Source of the DNA: Sthenelais limicola
Taxonomy: Eukaryota > Annelida > Polychaeta > Phyllodocida > Sigalionidae
Direction: 5' to 3'
DNA: 64,000 nt
NCBI GenBank assembly: GCA_942159475.1
Contig: OW804102.1
Location: forward strand, 20,092,684-20,156,683
Made by a program: the position numbers and the translations under genes. The notes beneath the pieces were generated by a model. It had not been told where the DNA came from and did no database searches. It saw only the letters and a program-made list of their open reading frames with translations. Below are positions 21,523-32,895 of the stretch, one piece after another (position 1 is the stretch's first letter; the number at the start of each line of letters is the position of its first letter).

Positions 21523-24500
21523 CTGAAAAAGAATTGGAGCTCTATCTCATACCTCACAATATCATTGTTAGAGAGTAGCAATATCTAAAATGATTAAAGA
21601 AATTATATCTCTGAACGGAATGGATGGCGATAGAAGCATTGAAGACAATTAAGGGACACAATCAATTTAAGAATAAAATGGTGATGATACTTATGATAAG
21701 TAGATGTCATGATGTAAAATAATTGTCTTATATACATGTACAGGAATAGCTAAATATATCGGTACATTGCTACCTGTTGCAACGTGAAAATGACGCACCA
21801 CTTTCGCCGCTATTTACGGATACAACAGGCTTCATGCAACACTGGAAAAATCGTTTTCTTAATATTTCCTTTATATAATGTTAATGCTACGATATCACCA
21901 AAATGGGGTGAAACGGGCCCCAATGGTTAGGACGGGGGCTAATCAGTGACATGGTGGGTCACTGGAGGCAGTAGGTAGAGGCAGTAGGTAGTTGTTGCTA
22001 GGCTGGAATGTAATAGGTGCCCTCCACTATCGGCAAACTTGTAGGATTGCCAATAACGTCACCAATAGATTTTCTATTCGCCACTATACTTGTCGGTCAT
22101 TTGATAACAATCTATTTGCCGCTCTATTGGCTGTTCTATTCACCGCTACTTGCCGATAGTGGAGGCCCCCTATTAGGGGCAAGGTCGACAGGATGTTTAA
22201 GATTGGAGAAAGCAGAGTTTTCTTCTTAAATGAAGATGATAGCAGCCAAAACAAATTGATAGCAGCCTCATACCGTTTGGCTAGATCAAAACTATGCTGA
22301 TGTGAGGCGTCGAGATAAGAGAGAGAATACCAGAGATTGGTGAGTTGTGACTCAGCATCCAGGCAATGGTTGCCTGGTTATTTTGACTTTGAAGTTAGGG
22401 GTGGACCTTGGTGGAAGTGGATACATATTATCATAGCAGGGGGAGAGGGTATCTTTCTTTAGGGGAAAGTGAACCATCCTTCATAAAGTTTATTTGGAGC
22501 TTGAGGTGTAGAGAGCCTTGTTTTGTATCAGTTTTCAGTATTCCAATGCGTGGGCCGTACTACCGGGCTCCAATGACATAAAAGTAATAGAAGTAAATGT
22601 ATGTGATGTGTTACTGAGAAACAAGTTGCAAGAAATGATTTAGAGATACCATCATATTTGAAACTATGACATCAAGCGGATTCCAAAAATAGTAAACATT
22701 GAGGACATCTAATAAGTAGTATTTCTATATATTTATGTTTGAAAACAAGTTAGCAATATTTCTGGGTGGGAAAATACTGGTAAAGTAACTAAATATACTT
22801 TATATATTCAATATAATGTCTTGAAATTTGGTACATTAATACATACTACATGAAGCGCTAAACATCCGAAAAAATGAGAACATTCCAACAAAGAGATTTG
22901 AAAAATATGAATTTTGCGACTTGTGACTTATTTTCCTGTAACACATCACACATATGCGGTTCAGATGTCATTGTTCAGTGGCTGGTTGGCAGCATTGATG
23001 AGGATGGGTGATCCATAATCAATAATTGATAACACGGGGGCCTTGATTATTGGGGAAGGGGAGAGGGTCTCTCAGGTAGGGTTTAAAAGCTTGGTACAAT
23101 TTAAATACGAGTCATACTGAGTGATCACAAGCTATAGTGACATAAGATTAAGTCTCGGCCACCACGAGAGTGTGTGGTCGAGAATAAACGAGATGCGCGG
23201 TCACGTGACTGGTACACTTCAGCGGGATTATCGATTGACTAAAGAGGTGGCTTCAGCGAGTCGGTAAGTAAACTTCGTTTTTAGGACCATCTGGTCTGTT
23301 TACAAAAATTTTTACATTATTAATATTGTTCTGAGAGGTACAGCATTAGCCGAGCAGCTTTTGCACGTTGTTTTCACGGGGATTTTCACTTAAATCTTAC
23401 TTTCGGTTCTGCTTGCAGGGCCTCCCACGTGTTAACGCTTGATCAAGACCTCATTCCGTTACGGGAGCCGCGTTGCTTCGGTGTCACTAATACGGCAAGA
23501 GACTGAGTCATGGTCAGAAAGACCGTCAAAAAGACAAAATCAGCACAATCACTGGAAGAACAGTCAGAAATTATTGCTCACATTTTGTCGGAACCAACTT
23601 CTAGCCGCAGAGGCAGATCAGCCAAGATGGCGGACGATTCGGATAAGAACGGCGCCTCGGGCGAAAATAAGGGGGAAGGCACTGATAAGCCTTCTGACGA
23701 CAGGGAAAAAGACAATACACCCGTCGACGAGCCCCCAAACTGGTTCTTAAACTGGTTAAAATCGCAAGAAGCGAACAAAGAAAAAGTTACTAATAATCCT
23801 AAGGTAACAGAAGGCTCAGCAAAGAAATCTAGCGCCGCTGGAGGCCCGCCTAAACAAGCGCCAGTTAAGTCCTTGTCAAGCGCTCCGTCAGGTAGTCAGA
23901 CGGTAAAAGCCATAGTTCATCATGAACGTGATCAGGTATCAGAATCGGAAGATGGCACCTTCGGTGACGATGATGAGTTATATACGGATGATCCATTTGA
24001 GGAAGCAGGTCCCACAGAGACCAAACTCCGCGAGCTCATGGATAAGATCGAAGGAAAAGGGGAAGCGCCCCCCATTTCAGAATCACTTGCTAGGGTGGTG
24101 AAAGATGCAGCCCAACAACCTGATAAAGATAACGAACTGCACAAAATAGCGATAAACGAGAAAAGAGTAGAGAATCTTAAATTTCTAAACCCGCCTATGC
24201 TTAATAAGCCCATTTGGCAAAATGTGAAAAGATATCACAGAGTATTTGACCAAAAGTGTCAATCCATGCAATGCTATCTAGACGCAGCCATTTCTCTCAT
24301 AGCCCCAGCAGCGGAAGCTATCAAAGCCAGGGAAAATGTTGATAAACACTTAGGACAAAAAGGGGCTCATGTCATTCAGGGACTGAGGCTTATGTCTTTC
24401 GTCCATCAAGAGATTGCTCAACGCAGAAGAGAAGCCCTTAAATCGTGGGTTCACCCCAAATACCACAGGATGTGTAGAAAGCCAGAGGAAGAGAGTTCCC

Positions 24501-27500
24501 TCCTCATGGGTGACAAGTTTGTTGATCTCACCAAAGAATGTGACGAGGAATCGGCAGCTATGGCCAAAATAGCAAGACACACCCCGTATGATAGGAACAA
24601 CAGGGGTAAGAGATTCAATAATCGTAGAAGCAAAGGTCGTGGCCAAGGCAGAGGGAATTGGAATCCCAGGTTCGGACAGCCAAATCAGAACAACTATCAG
24701 TTTCAACAACCTTATCAGCAACAACAGTATTCCCAGTGGCAACAACCTAACTGGCAGGCCCCGCAACAAGCCTTCCAGCCACAGGCACCTTTCCAGCAAA
24801 ACCAACCCAGAGCCCAGAACTCGGGTTTTCGGGGAAGGGGCGGGCAGAAACAATAGTTCCTGAGGTAAGGCCGCTCCTTAAAAATGTTTCAACGTTCAAG
24901 GCTGGTTCCACAGCTTTTCATGATTTAAATTGGTTGCAAACAACGAAAGATCCGTGGGTTCTTAATGCTATCCAGGGAATTAATATCCCGTTTGTAAATC
25001 TCCCGTGTCAACGCACAAAGCCTAGACCCTTTAAACTAAATATGGCGGAATTCACAGCAGTAGACGCAGAAGTAAACAAATTACTCGAGAAAGGAGCGAT
25101 TGAACCGGCGGTTCACGCACCAGATCAAATCATTTCGAATGTTTTCACCAGACCAAAACCTGATGGATCTTTCAGAGTCATTCTTGATTTAACTTGGTTA
25201 AACAAATTGGTACTTTACGAACATTTCAAGATGTTTTCACTTCAAACCGCTATAAACACTGTTTCTCCTGGGTCCTGGTTCGCTTCAATTGACTTAAAAG
25301 ACGCATATTATTCTATTCCTTTAGCTACAGAAGATAGAAAGTTTTGTCGGTTCCTTTGGAAAGATAATCTATTTCAATATGTAGGAATGCCTATGGGCTT
25401 GGCGTGTGCCCCAAGGTTCTTTACAAAAATCCTAACTCCGCCTTTTGCAAATTTGAGAAAAGATGGTCATATGTGCTTTGCATTTTTAGACGATTCCTTG
25501 ATCATGGCGTCAAACCCTTAGCAGTGTGCTGCCTCAACTCTAGCTTTAGTGGACACGTTACAAAATCTGGGATTCTACATCCATCCAGATAAGTCGATCT
25601 TTAAGCCGACACAGAAAATCCAATTCCTAGGTTTCCTCATTGACTCTGTAGAAATGACTGTTTCTCTTCCGAGGGACAAAATTGTAAAAGTCACAGAAGC
25701 TATTATAGAATTAAGAAACAAACCTGTTTTCAGTGTGAGAGATGTAGCAAGGGTTATAGGTCTTTTAATTGCGTACAAAGTAGCAATTGACTATGGCATG
25801 GTTCATACAAAGTGTTTAGAACAAGAAAAGATTAAGGCTCTTGCAGTCAACAAAGGAAATTTTGATGCCACTATGGTTTTATCAGAACAAGCTTGGTTAG
25901 ACCTTCATTGGTGGGAGAAAGCTGTAACTTGGAGAATTAGAAAAATTCGCTTGACTAACCCAGATATTGTCATCACCACAGACGCGTCCTATGCCGGTTG
26001 GGGCGGATCGAGAGACCAGTCTGTGTGTGGGGGTAGGTGGTCGATGAACGACAAACAAAATGACCTTCACATTAATGTTCTTGAGCTACTAGCGGTTCTA
26101 TTTTCTTTACAAAGCCTTTGCAGAGTAAGAGACTCAGTAATAAAAGTGCTCTCAGATAACACAACGACCGTGGCTTATATAAACAATCAAGGAGGGACTA
26201 GGTCCATCATGTGTAACGTTATTGCCAACAAGATCTGGACTTGGGCTGAGGAAAATAATAACTGGTTACTAGCAGCCCACATACCGGGAGTTCTGAACAC
26301 GAAAGCAGACACCGCGTCACGCAAGTTTGCGGACAACCTAGAGTGGGAGTTAAACCCAAAATTGTTTTCTCTTATTTCCTCAAAACTAGGAGTTCCAAAT
26401 TTCGATTTATTCGCTACAAGGGCTAATTCTAAATGTAAGTCATACTGCAGTTGGCACCCGGACCCAGGAGCGTTAATCATTGATGCTTTTTCATTCAAAT
26501 GGTCAGGTAAAAAATTCTATCTTTTCCCACCTTTCAGTCTGGTGGCACGCTGTCTCCAAAACCTGGAAGCGGATCTTACAGAGTGGGCTATCCTCATCGC
26601 CCCAAACTGGCCGGGCCAACCGTGGTATCCGCTGTTGCGTCAGAAAGCAACCACAGTAGTGTCTCTGAGAACTCAGAGAAAGAATCTTGTCCACCCCGCA
26701 GTAGAAAAATGTTGCGAGGAAATTACAAAAACAAGCCTCTTGGCATGCCTCTTTTGCAACAAAAACTAGAAAAATCGGGTATTTCTCAAAAATCCATTGA
26801 ATTTATCGCAAATGCATGGCGTCCGGGTACAAAGAAATGTTACACCACTTACATTAAGAAATGGCAGGTATTTTGTATCCAAAATAATTGTAGTCAACTG
26901 AGCCCCTCACGTAGACAGGTGACAGATTTTCTGCGAACCTTAGCAGAAAAAGGCGCTGGTTATACAGCAATAAACAGTGCGAGGTCAGCTCTCTCAAAGG
27001 TGTGTATTCCCTGGGGTGACACGAATATAGGTAAAGACGAAATCGTTTGTGACCTTGTAAAGGCTTCTTACAACCTCAACCCACCTAAACCCAGATACGA
27101 ACAGATGTGGGACGTTCAGAAAGTGTTCAACACTCTTGTTCAATGGGGTCCAAATTCGAAATTGTCTATCAATTTTCTCACTTTAAAATTGATCATTCTG
27201 ATTCTTCTCACTACGGCACACAGAGGCCAAACGCTGCTAGCACTCAAGACAGACAAACTTGTCTGGCGTGAGGACCAGGTAGCTTTCAAATAAGACACCC
27301 TTTTGAAACATAACCGGTTAGGAGATCCCCTAGACACGGTAAAACTTTACTTTTACAACGATAACCAAAGGTTGTGTGTAGTAAGATGTCTAAGAGAATA
27401 TCTGAAAAGGACGGAAGAATTACGAAAAAGTGAAACACAACTGCTGATCAGTGCGTTCAAACCTCACAGAAAGATCTCCAGGGACACGATATCGAGATAT

Positions 27501-30500
27501 GTTAAACAAATGTTAGGTGCAGCAGGTATTAACACAGCAAAATATAGTGGACACAGCACTAGGGGAGCAGTGGCTTCCAAGGCAACAGCCTTAGGGATAA
27601 ACATTAATGTACTGTTACGACAAGCGTCGTGGAAGAATGAAAAAACATTCGCTAAGTTTTATAACAAAAATATTGATGACCCTACTGAGTCTGTGGCACA
27701 TGTAGTCTTGAACAACAGAAAGAAATAATGGTCAGTAAAGAAACTTAGAGACCCCTTGGTGTATGAGGGTTTGATGTATGTACGACGTGGTCAAATGAAA
27801 GGAACTTAAGTAATTCTCGGGTTAGAGTCTTATTGATACAAAATACTCTCACGACCTGCTGGCCTCCGCAGCGGTTATGGTCGTTAAAATGTAGTAAAAG
27901 GAATTATTATTATTGAGATTGGCTAAGTAGCGATCTGGTAAGCTTTAGAGTCTCGTTTATTCTCGACCACACACTCTTGTGGTGGCCGAGACTTAATTTT
28001 CAAATTAAACGAGACTTACCTTGGGAAGGTGAAGTTTAATTTTAATTTAGTCGAGGACACCACGAGGGGTGTGGAGAATTTGGCTAGAATCACTCTTCGA
28101 GAGCTACTTATAGATGGTTGACAAAGTCAGGAACCATCTAGATATCAGTAAAGTTGACAAGAAAAAAGGGTTTACTAAGAGTTTTGGAGGGCCACCGAAA
28201 TATAAAGGCGGACTTTTATGAATCCATGTAGCAAATGCAACAGAGTAAAATCAATGACTTTCAGATGGGTAGGAGAGGGAACAGAACAAAAGTTAGAAAA
28301 TCTTTAGTTTTCGATCAACTAAGATTTTGCATCTATTTCTAGTTAAATCATCATAGAAATGTACTCCTGTTCCTACTTTGGTTCTATATAGTGCAAGAGT
28401 GTCTGTGTGGTAAATCGTGGCAACTGGTTGCCACAACAGAAAAACAGGAGGGTGCATAATCAAAGTGCTGAGTACATGTCTACCACTATTTACCCACCTC
28501 CCTCTCTGTATACTCACTTGTTGCCTCCATTGCTACAGTTATTCTCATCAGAGCCATCTCCGCAATCCTTGTCTCCATCACACACGTAGGAAATGGGCAC
28601 GCAGTCTTTGTTTGTACAGTGGAATTGGTCCAATCTACATTCTACAACCAAAATTAATATATAATCATTGAACCAATGGAACGCATATTGTGATAATGTA
28701 TTTATTATTATAGAGATACGTATTATTCATGTTGGAATCAGATATGAACGCATTTAGATCTTGTTGGCTGGTATTTACTGCGATCGATGACATAGTTATT
28801 GATTAAGTAATCAAAATATCTTTGAATTGTAAATTAACACTTTTTTACTTTGCCTAGTCAGGAACAATTTGCAGATAGAACATTTTTATTTTACCTACTT
28901 GGAAATTATTGAAATGTAGACAGAAAATATTTGTAATGCCATATTTCAGAAATTGTTATGAACATAGCTAAACTGTGGGATATGTAAGCACTAAAGGTAA
29001 TTGCACTAAATAAGGCCCATGACGTGGACACTTATAGAAATATAAAATTCTACCCTTTTATCTGGAATATCTTAGCTATAATTTGGTATACTTATAATTT
29101 TAGAGCCAAACTTTAAATTCAATTTGTTTTTCAAAAAATTGAAATCACTGATGTAACCATGGCAACCCACTAAACATAACTATTCTTCATTATTTGGTAA
29201 TGCCGTCACTCTGACCATATTTTGGGTTATATTAGCCATTTAACTAGTATTCCAATTGCATTTACATTAGTTTAATTTGCTTTCATTTCTCCCTAGAGCC
29301 AATTAATTGAGAATTCCATATCCTCAATGCATCATGTCATCAATCGAATTTGGACATCAGCCTTATAAAATAGTCTGGGTGGTCTATCACTCTGATTACC
29401 CACAAGATGTTTGCTCATCCCCGATTCCTCCCAAAACCATGCCAAAATAAAGTGTCCACGTCATGGGCCCTCGACCCATTTTCCTCGACTCATACTCTTT
29501 TTATTTATTTAGACAATATTGGAATCACACATGTGATATATCATCAGATGCGGACATTTGTTTATCATAACTTGCAGATATAAAATTAGTTTTTATCAAT
29601 TTTTCATGAAATGGGAGAGATTTGATTTCCAAAAGGTCCTTACTTTTACAATTTCAAAAATTTTCAGAAACAGTTGCCATGGCAACGTGAGCATCAAACA
29701 TAATTTCTAAGAAGTGGCAGGTGTACCAAACTATCTCCCACGTTGTAAGCTCTGATAATATGTATACTTTTTCAGAACTCGTATAAAAAAATATATTAGA
29801 AATTTATGCTGTATTTTTAAATGCTTAACTCTGTATACTTTCAAACTCTACGTTATAATGTACATATGTAAGGTTTTGCACTCTAACCCATGGGAACGGC
29901 TACAGCCTTTCCCTGTGTCTTATGGCAATGAGGAATCAATCAATCGATAGATTGTAGGAAAGGTGCAATGGACTGTGCGTGACTATCCCAGGTACCCATT
30001 GCTTTCATGTAAGCTTGCAGTGTTGGTAGGTCGGTTCTGAGAACTAAACATAATGAAGGCAGTCTAGCGATAAGCCTTCAACCAGTGATATCATTCAACC
30101 TCAGGTAATTGAATTTTTATATAATGCATTTCATTTTGTTTTTCAGATATATTGTGTGTTCGGAGAGCCGGGTCTCCTTAGTACTGTTCTGATAGTGTTT
30201 GATAGATCTCAACAATTTGAAATAGGGTGAGCATTGGTTACAAAACGTCAAACGTTCGAAAACCTCTGATTTGCCACTTCGAACAGTGAAGTCTTTCGTT
30301 TTTAAACATGGGGCTCCTTGTTTTGGAATATTTGGAGGGAATATAGAGGAACGGAAATAGAAAATTAAAAGGGTAGGGAAGGGCGTAATATGTGATGTGT
30401 TTCGGGGAAATGAGTCACAACTCGCAGAATTGATATTTTCCAACGCGATTTATTCACAAGATTTCTTTGTAGGAATGTACTCATTTTCAGGGTATCTAAT

Positions 30501-30901
30501 GACTCTAGTAATATACATGTACCAAATTTCAAGACAGTGTATTCAATATATTCATGCATTTCTAAGGTCATCTTTTAGAGCATATTTAACTACTTCACTA
30601 GTAAATATCCACCCAGAAATATTGCAAACTTTCTTTTCAAAACTACAAGTATCAAACTGAAGATATATAGAAATACTATTACTGTTTACTATCATTAGAA
30701 TCCGCTTGATCTAATCATTTCGAATAATATAATGATATCTCAAAATCCATTCTTTGCGACTTGTGACTCATTTTCCTGTAACACATCACATATGGACAAA
30801 TATAGTTTACCTCGATTAACCGGTACTGCTGCTGGGTTGACCTCTGCCAACAGAAGCACCAGGGCTAAGGAGAAAGTGACAATGTATACACCGTAACGCA
30901 T
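21513..30901 (-). CDS. Small secreted protein with one LDL-receptor class A domain (gene model)
   Basis: Exon 1 (30901-30811) encodes a 30-residue signal-peptide start ([20 protein letters not shown]) and leaves one base. Exon 2 (28641-28518) supplies the other two bases, forming Glu, then encodes a complete LDLa module: six cysteines in the order C-x-x-x-x-F-x-C, then [18 protein letters not shown]. The Ca-binding acidic residues are all present. Exon 3 (from 21522) is tentative. LDLa modules bind ligands or Ca-dependent partners outside the cell. A single module after a signal peptide with a very short tail would be a small secreted factor; if exon 3 is wrong, a larger receptor is possible. 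The DIRS retrotransposon would then lie in intron 2 and a MITE in intron 1. Confidence 0.55.
22012..22178. mobile_element. Short MITE with CCTCCACTATCGGCAA ends
   Basis: GGTGCCCTCCACTATCGGCA at about 22016 and its inverse TTGCCGATAGTGGAGG at about 22151-22166 form terminal inverted repeats around an interior rich in CCAATA/CTATTGGC-like units. TA dinucleotides flank both ends (TA-GGTGCC and CCCCC-TA), fitting a TA target duplication, but the flanks are palindromic so this is not decisive. Confidence 0.7.
22180..22599. other. Short stretch without recognisable features
   Basis: Non-coding sequence between two MITEs; nothing recognised. Confidence 0.4.
22600..22954. mobile_element. MITE, family A, copy 2
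   Basis: Starts ATGTGATGTGTTACTGAGAA and ends TTCCTGTAACACATCACA, with the GCGACTTGTGACT motif just inside the right end. The interior shares the AATATTTCTGGGTGG and CATTCCAACAAA blocks with the other copies. Confidence 0.8.
23147..23193 (+). repeat. DIRS left inverted terminal repeat
   Basis: Matches the reverse complement of 27951-27998 almost base for base; core CGAGAATAAACGAGA. Confidence 0.9.
23264..23418 (+). other. Possible leader intron of the DIRS element
   Basis: A strong donor (TCG, then GTAAGTA) lies at 23264 and a pyrimidine-rich acceptor (GGTTCTGCTTGCAG) ends at 23418, about 90 bases before the gag-like start. Splicing would remove 155 bases of the leader. This is inferred from splice-site motifs only. 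Confidence 0.4.
23510..24856 (+). CDS. DIRS ORF1, gag-like protein
   Basis: An intact 448-residue protein starting at the first ATG after the presumed leader intron. The N-terminus is basic. Residues about 40-170 are charged and low-complexity ([32 protein letters not shown]). A structured region (about 190-350) follows. The C-terminus is basic then Q/N-rich (about 355-448: [24 protein letters not shown]), like an RNA-binding tail. No CCHC zinc knuckle is visible, which is normal for DIRS gag. It presumably packages element RNA. Its end overlaps the open reading frame of the RT region in another frame, so pol may be made by frameshifting or from an internal start. Confidence 0.8.
   Translation: MVRKTVKKTKSAQSLEEQSEIIAHILSEPTSSRRGRSAKMADDSDKNGASGENKGEGTDKPSDDREKDNTPVDEPPNWFLNWLKSQEANKEKVTNNPKVTEGSAKKSSAAGGPPKQAPVKSLSSAPSGSQTVKAIVHHERDQVSESEDGTFGDDDELYTDDPFEEAGPTETKLRELMDKIEGKGEAPPISESLARVVKDAAQQPDKDNELHKIAINEKRVENLKFLNPPMLNKPIWQNVKRYHRVFDQKCQSMQCYLDAAISLIAPAAEAIKARENVDKHLGQKGAHVIQGLRLMSFVHQEIAQRRREALKSWVHPKYHRMCRKPEEESSLLMGDKFVDLTKECDEESAAMAKIARHTPYDRNNRGKRFNNRRSKGRGQGRGNWNPRFGQPNQNNYQFQQPYQQQQYSQWQQPNWQAPQQAFQPQAPFQQNQPRAQNSGFRGRGGQKQ
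24857..26769 (+). pseudogene. DIRS ORF2, reverse transcriptase-RNase H, one in-frame stop
   Basis: One frame runs through RT and RNase H, broken only by TAG at 25519-25521. The RT part shows [51 protein letters not shown] and the catalytic FLDD; the stop falls about ten residues after FLDD. RNase H follows with [35 protein letters not shown] and [14 protein letters not shown], then a DIRS-typical [14 protein letters not shown] block. The open frame extends upstream of the first usable start into the end of gag ([13 protein letters not shown] region). The product would copy element RNA into DNA. The stop may be inactivating or read through. Confidence 0.85.
26583..27728 (+). pseudogene. DIRS ORF3, tyrosine recombinase, one in-frame stop
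   Basis: This frame overlaps the end of the RT-RNase H frame by about 190 bases and is interrupted once, by TAA at 27291-27293. Before the stop are an N-terminal SAM-like DNA-binding domain ([40 protein letters not shown]) and the first catalytic Arg block ([13 protein letters not shown]). After it come LLISAFKPH, the HSTRGAVAS block (H-x-x-R) and the tyrosine region ([11 protein letters not shown]). The R-H-R-Y set is thus complete on both sides of the stop. Such enzymes integrate the circular DIRS intermediate. The true start is probably just inside the overlap. Confidence 0.85.
27729..28100 (+). repeat. DIRS right inverted terminal repeat and internal complementary region
   Basis: The right inverted repeat is 27951-27998. 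Beyond it GAGACTTACCTTGG and a CACGAGGGGTGTGG motif lie before 28080. The outer border cannot be fixed from one copy. Confidence 0.7.
28518..28641 (-). CDS. Exon 2 of LDLa gene (LDL-receptor class A module)
   Basis: On the minus strand the acceptor is TTTTGGTTGTAG and the donor GTGAGTA. The 124-base exon takes up two bases, encodes 40 residues with the LDLa cysteine pattern ([29 protein letters not shown]) and leaves two. The domain is contained whole in this exon, which is usual for LDLa modules. Confidence 0.85.
28642..30388. other. Intron 1 of the LDLa gene, with an inverted-repeat element
   Basis: AAGGCCCATGACGTGGACAC near 29011 and its inverse GTGTCCACGTCATGGGCC near 29452-29469 mark a non-coding element of about 460 bases. 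Two diverged direct copies of a segment containing CCATGGCAAC lie near 29159 and 29677. No coding sequence recognised. Confidence 0.6.
29011..29470. mobile_element. MITE with GGCCCATGACGTGGACAC ends
   Basis: Perfect terminal inverted repeats of about 20 bases at both ends; AT-rich non-coding interior; no clear target duplication. Confidence 0.7.
30389..30792. mobile_element. MITE, family A, copy 3 (inverted orientation)
   Basis: Begins TATGTGATGTGTTTCGGGGA and ends TTCCTGTAACACATCACATA; the interior blocks are in reverse order relative to copies 1, 2 and 5. Its right end lies about 12 bases from the 5' splice site of exon 1 of the LDLa gene. Confidence 0.85.
30811..30901 (-). CDS. Exon 1 of LDLa gene (signal peptide)
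   Basis: ATG at 30901, 30 codons plus one base, then donor GTAAAC. The hydrophobic core [15 protein letters not shown] followed by polar residues is a typical signal peptide. A pyrimidine-rich acceptor (GCTAATTTTCAG) ends at 30925, so an untranslated upstream exon is likely. The phase fits the LDLa exon exactly. Confidence 0.65.
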
Positions 30902-30924
30902 TCTCAGTCCCTCAACTATCCTAC

Positions 30925-32580
30925 CTGAAAATTAGCAACAACGATTATCTTGGTCACGAACAGCATTAGATTATTTATATATTGCATTTGTTTTCTATTA
31001 CAAATTATACTATACATGTATACATTTTATTTAATAATATGGATTACGAATTGGTTACTACAGGTTGTCAACCTTAATGGGTTAATTCATATTAAACCGG
31101 TATAATTGTATAATAGCTCGTAAATAACCATGAAGATCATCTGGAACAGGCTCCAATATTATAGCATATCCTAGGTTGTAAGGACAGTATTGTGCAACCC
31201 TTTCTCCGAGCAAGGTACCAGAGGAATTTTTTAAAAAGATCGCTCACAATTTGCAGGAAATATTTAGATCGCGATGTTTTGTCGTGCATTGGCATCGACA
31301 CTAATTGGCATCGACACTAACTTTTAGGACCTCAGTCATAAAATGCATTTGTCTTACAAATCAGATAATATTTGCTCTTTCACACAAAGCTGCGGTATGT
31401 CTGATGTCCCTATAAGTACCTCACTATTCTCAGCCCGTGCTAACCCTTCCCAAACCAATACACCCATGGCATGTTATACCTTAGCACTGATACATTATTT
31501 GTAGTATATCAGATTTATATATTATAGACAAAATCTAAAAGAAGTACAATTAACAGTATGCTCAGCCTAAATCCTGGTCTCATTGAATATAAAACTCCTG
31601 ATTGATTAGTTGTAAAACGCTACATACAATAGAAACACTTAACCTACCTCGCCCCTCCAGCCCGTGGTCATGATCCTCAATAAATTGCAATTCACTTCAC
31701 TACTTTCTGTAGAGCCTTTTATATTAATCCACAAACTATTGTTATCAGTAATTTCGTTTGATCACAACTGCTCTAATTTAATACTAAAAATATAATCACA
31801 CTTAGTTTTATCTTGTTGTAGTTAGTTTCATGTGTTTATAAACCTCTAAAAGTAATCATTTAATGGGTTCTGATCTGTGTTGCGCAGTTAAAAGGCTTAA
31901 AATTATTCATTTTAGATGAATTGCTCTTTTCCTCAAGATATCTTTTAAAACGTAACTTTTTTGTGTAGCAATATCAATAATCGCAATTTCTAGCATTAAA
32001 TTTTTGCACTTCATCTAATGCACTGAAGACCAACAATAATAAACACAATTGATTAGGCATTATACTCAGTGAACAATTAGTTGACACTAGTCCCAAGTAG
32101 GTTACTTTTTAGTGCTTTTCCTCCAGAATACTAGCGAAAAGCCAATATTTCAGAAACTACTCTGATGAAATTACTCTGATGAATGAATAATATAGTATAT
32201 TGATAGATACCTTCGGTTAGAGTCGATCTGTTCACTGTAACCCAATAATCAAATGGATGAAGAAACACTTGCTGGACGTCTCTCAGATTTGCTAATGCGC
32301 ATTGACTTTTGGACACGTGCCAGGTAGTCGCAGGTACACGTGAACGATACACTGGGAGCGGTAAAACAGGGTCTTTATATAGTGTATGTAATCTAGCAAG
32401 GTCCTATATGGAAACTATAGCGGGATTCAGTTATATGCTTTGTTTCATATACATTCAGGATTGGTGTATTTTCACTTTAAATAATACCATGCCATTTGGA
32501 CATTAATTACAATAATGGTAAAAGCATGGGATCCTTAGACTTTAGGCATTGATATCCACCCAAGATCCCCAAACTTAAAA
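30925..32580. other. AT-rich stretch without recognisable genes
   Basis: May include untranslated exons or the promoter of the LDLa gene (minus strand); nothing specific recognised. A tandem duplication of GGCATCGACACTAA occurs near 31290-31320. Confidence 0.4.
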
Positions 32581-32624
32581 TGGATGGGAATGTGTGTCAT
32601 AAAAGGAGCATACCTATTATATGG

Positions 32625-32895
32625 TGCATATGGGTCAGATCATCAAAAAACGTACAATCGGCAGCTCTACACATTGTACACATTATGCTAAAGTATGCTG
32701 AAAAATGATAAATACTAGGAATATCTAGTCACGTTTTATTGATTTGGTATTTCGTCGATGCTAAATATATGTTTGGTTATGTTGTCAAACTGTATTTGAA
32801 CCACATCCTCTGTCTTAAATTTGGGTTATAAATATAAGAGGACTGGTGAAGGCAAATTGTACATTTTCTGACGATCTAACCCATATATTTTGAAA
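32625..32895. repeat. Family B palindromic element, copy
   Basis: GGGTCAGATCATCAAAAAAC near 32632 and the inverse TACATTTTCTGACGATCTAA near 32862; between them sequence shared with the 2090 and 37396 copies (AATTGTAC, GGTGAAGGCAAATT). Confidence 0.6.

Larger units (their letters stand above)
23147..28100 (+). mobile_element. DIRS-type tyrosine-recombinase retrotransposon
   Basis: Inverted terminal repeats of about 47 bases lie at 23147-23193 and 27951-27998 (ATTAAGTCTCGGCCACCAC and its inverse), differing at only one base or so in the core. Between them, in DIRS order, are a gag-like ORF, an RT-RNase H ORF and a tyrosine recombinase ORF. About 100 bases beyond the right repeat (to about 28100) hold a second CACCACGAGGGGTGTGG motif and a CGAGACTTACC stretch resembling the sequence inside the left repeat, as expected for the internal complementary region. 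DIRS elements integrate through a circular intermediate by recombinase, leaving no target duplication. There is no LTR and no integrase. Two in-frame stops suggest a recently inactivated copy. Confidence 0.9.
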
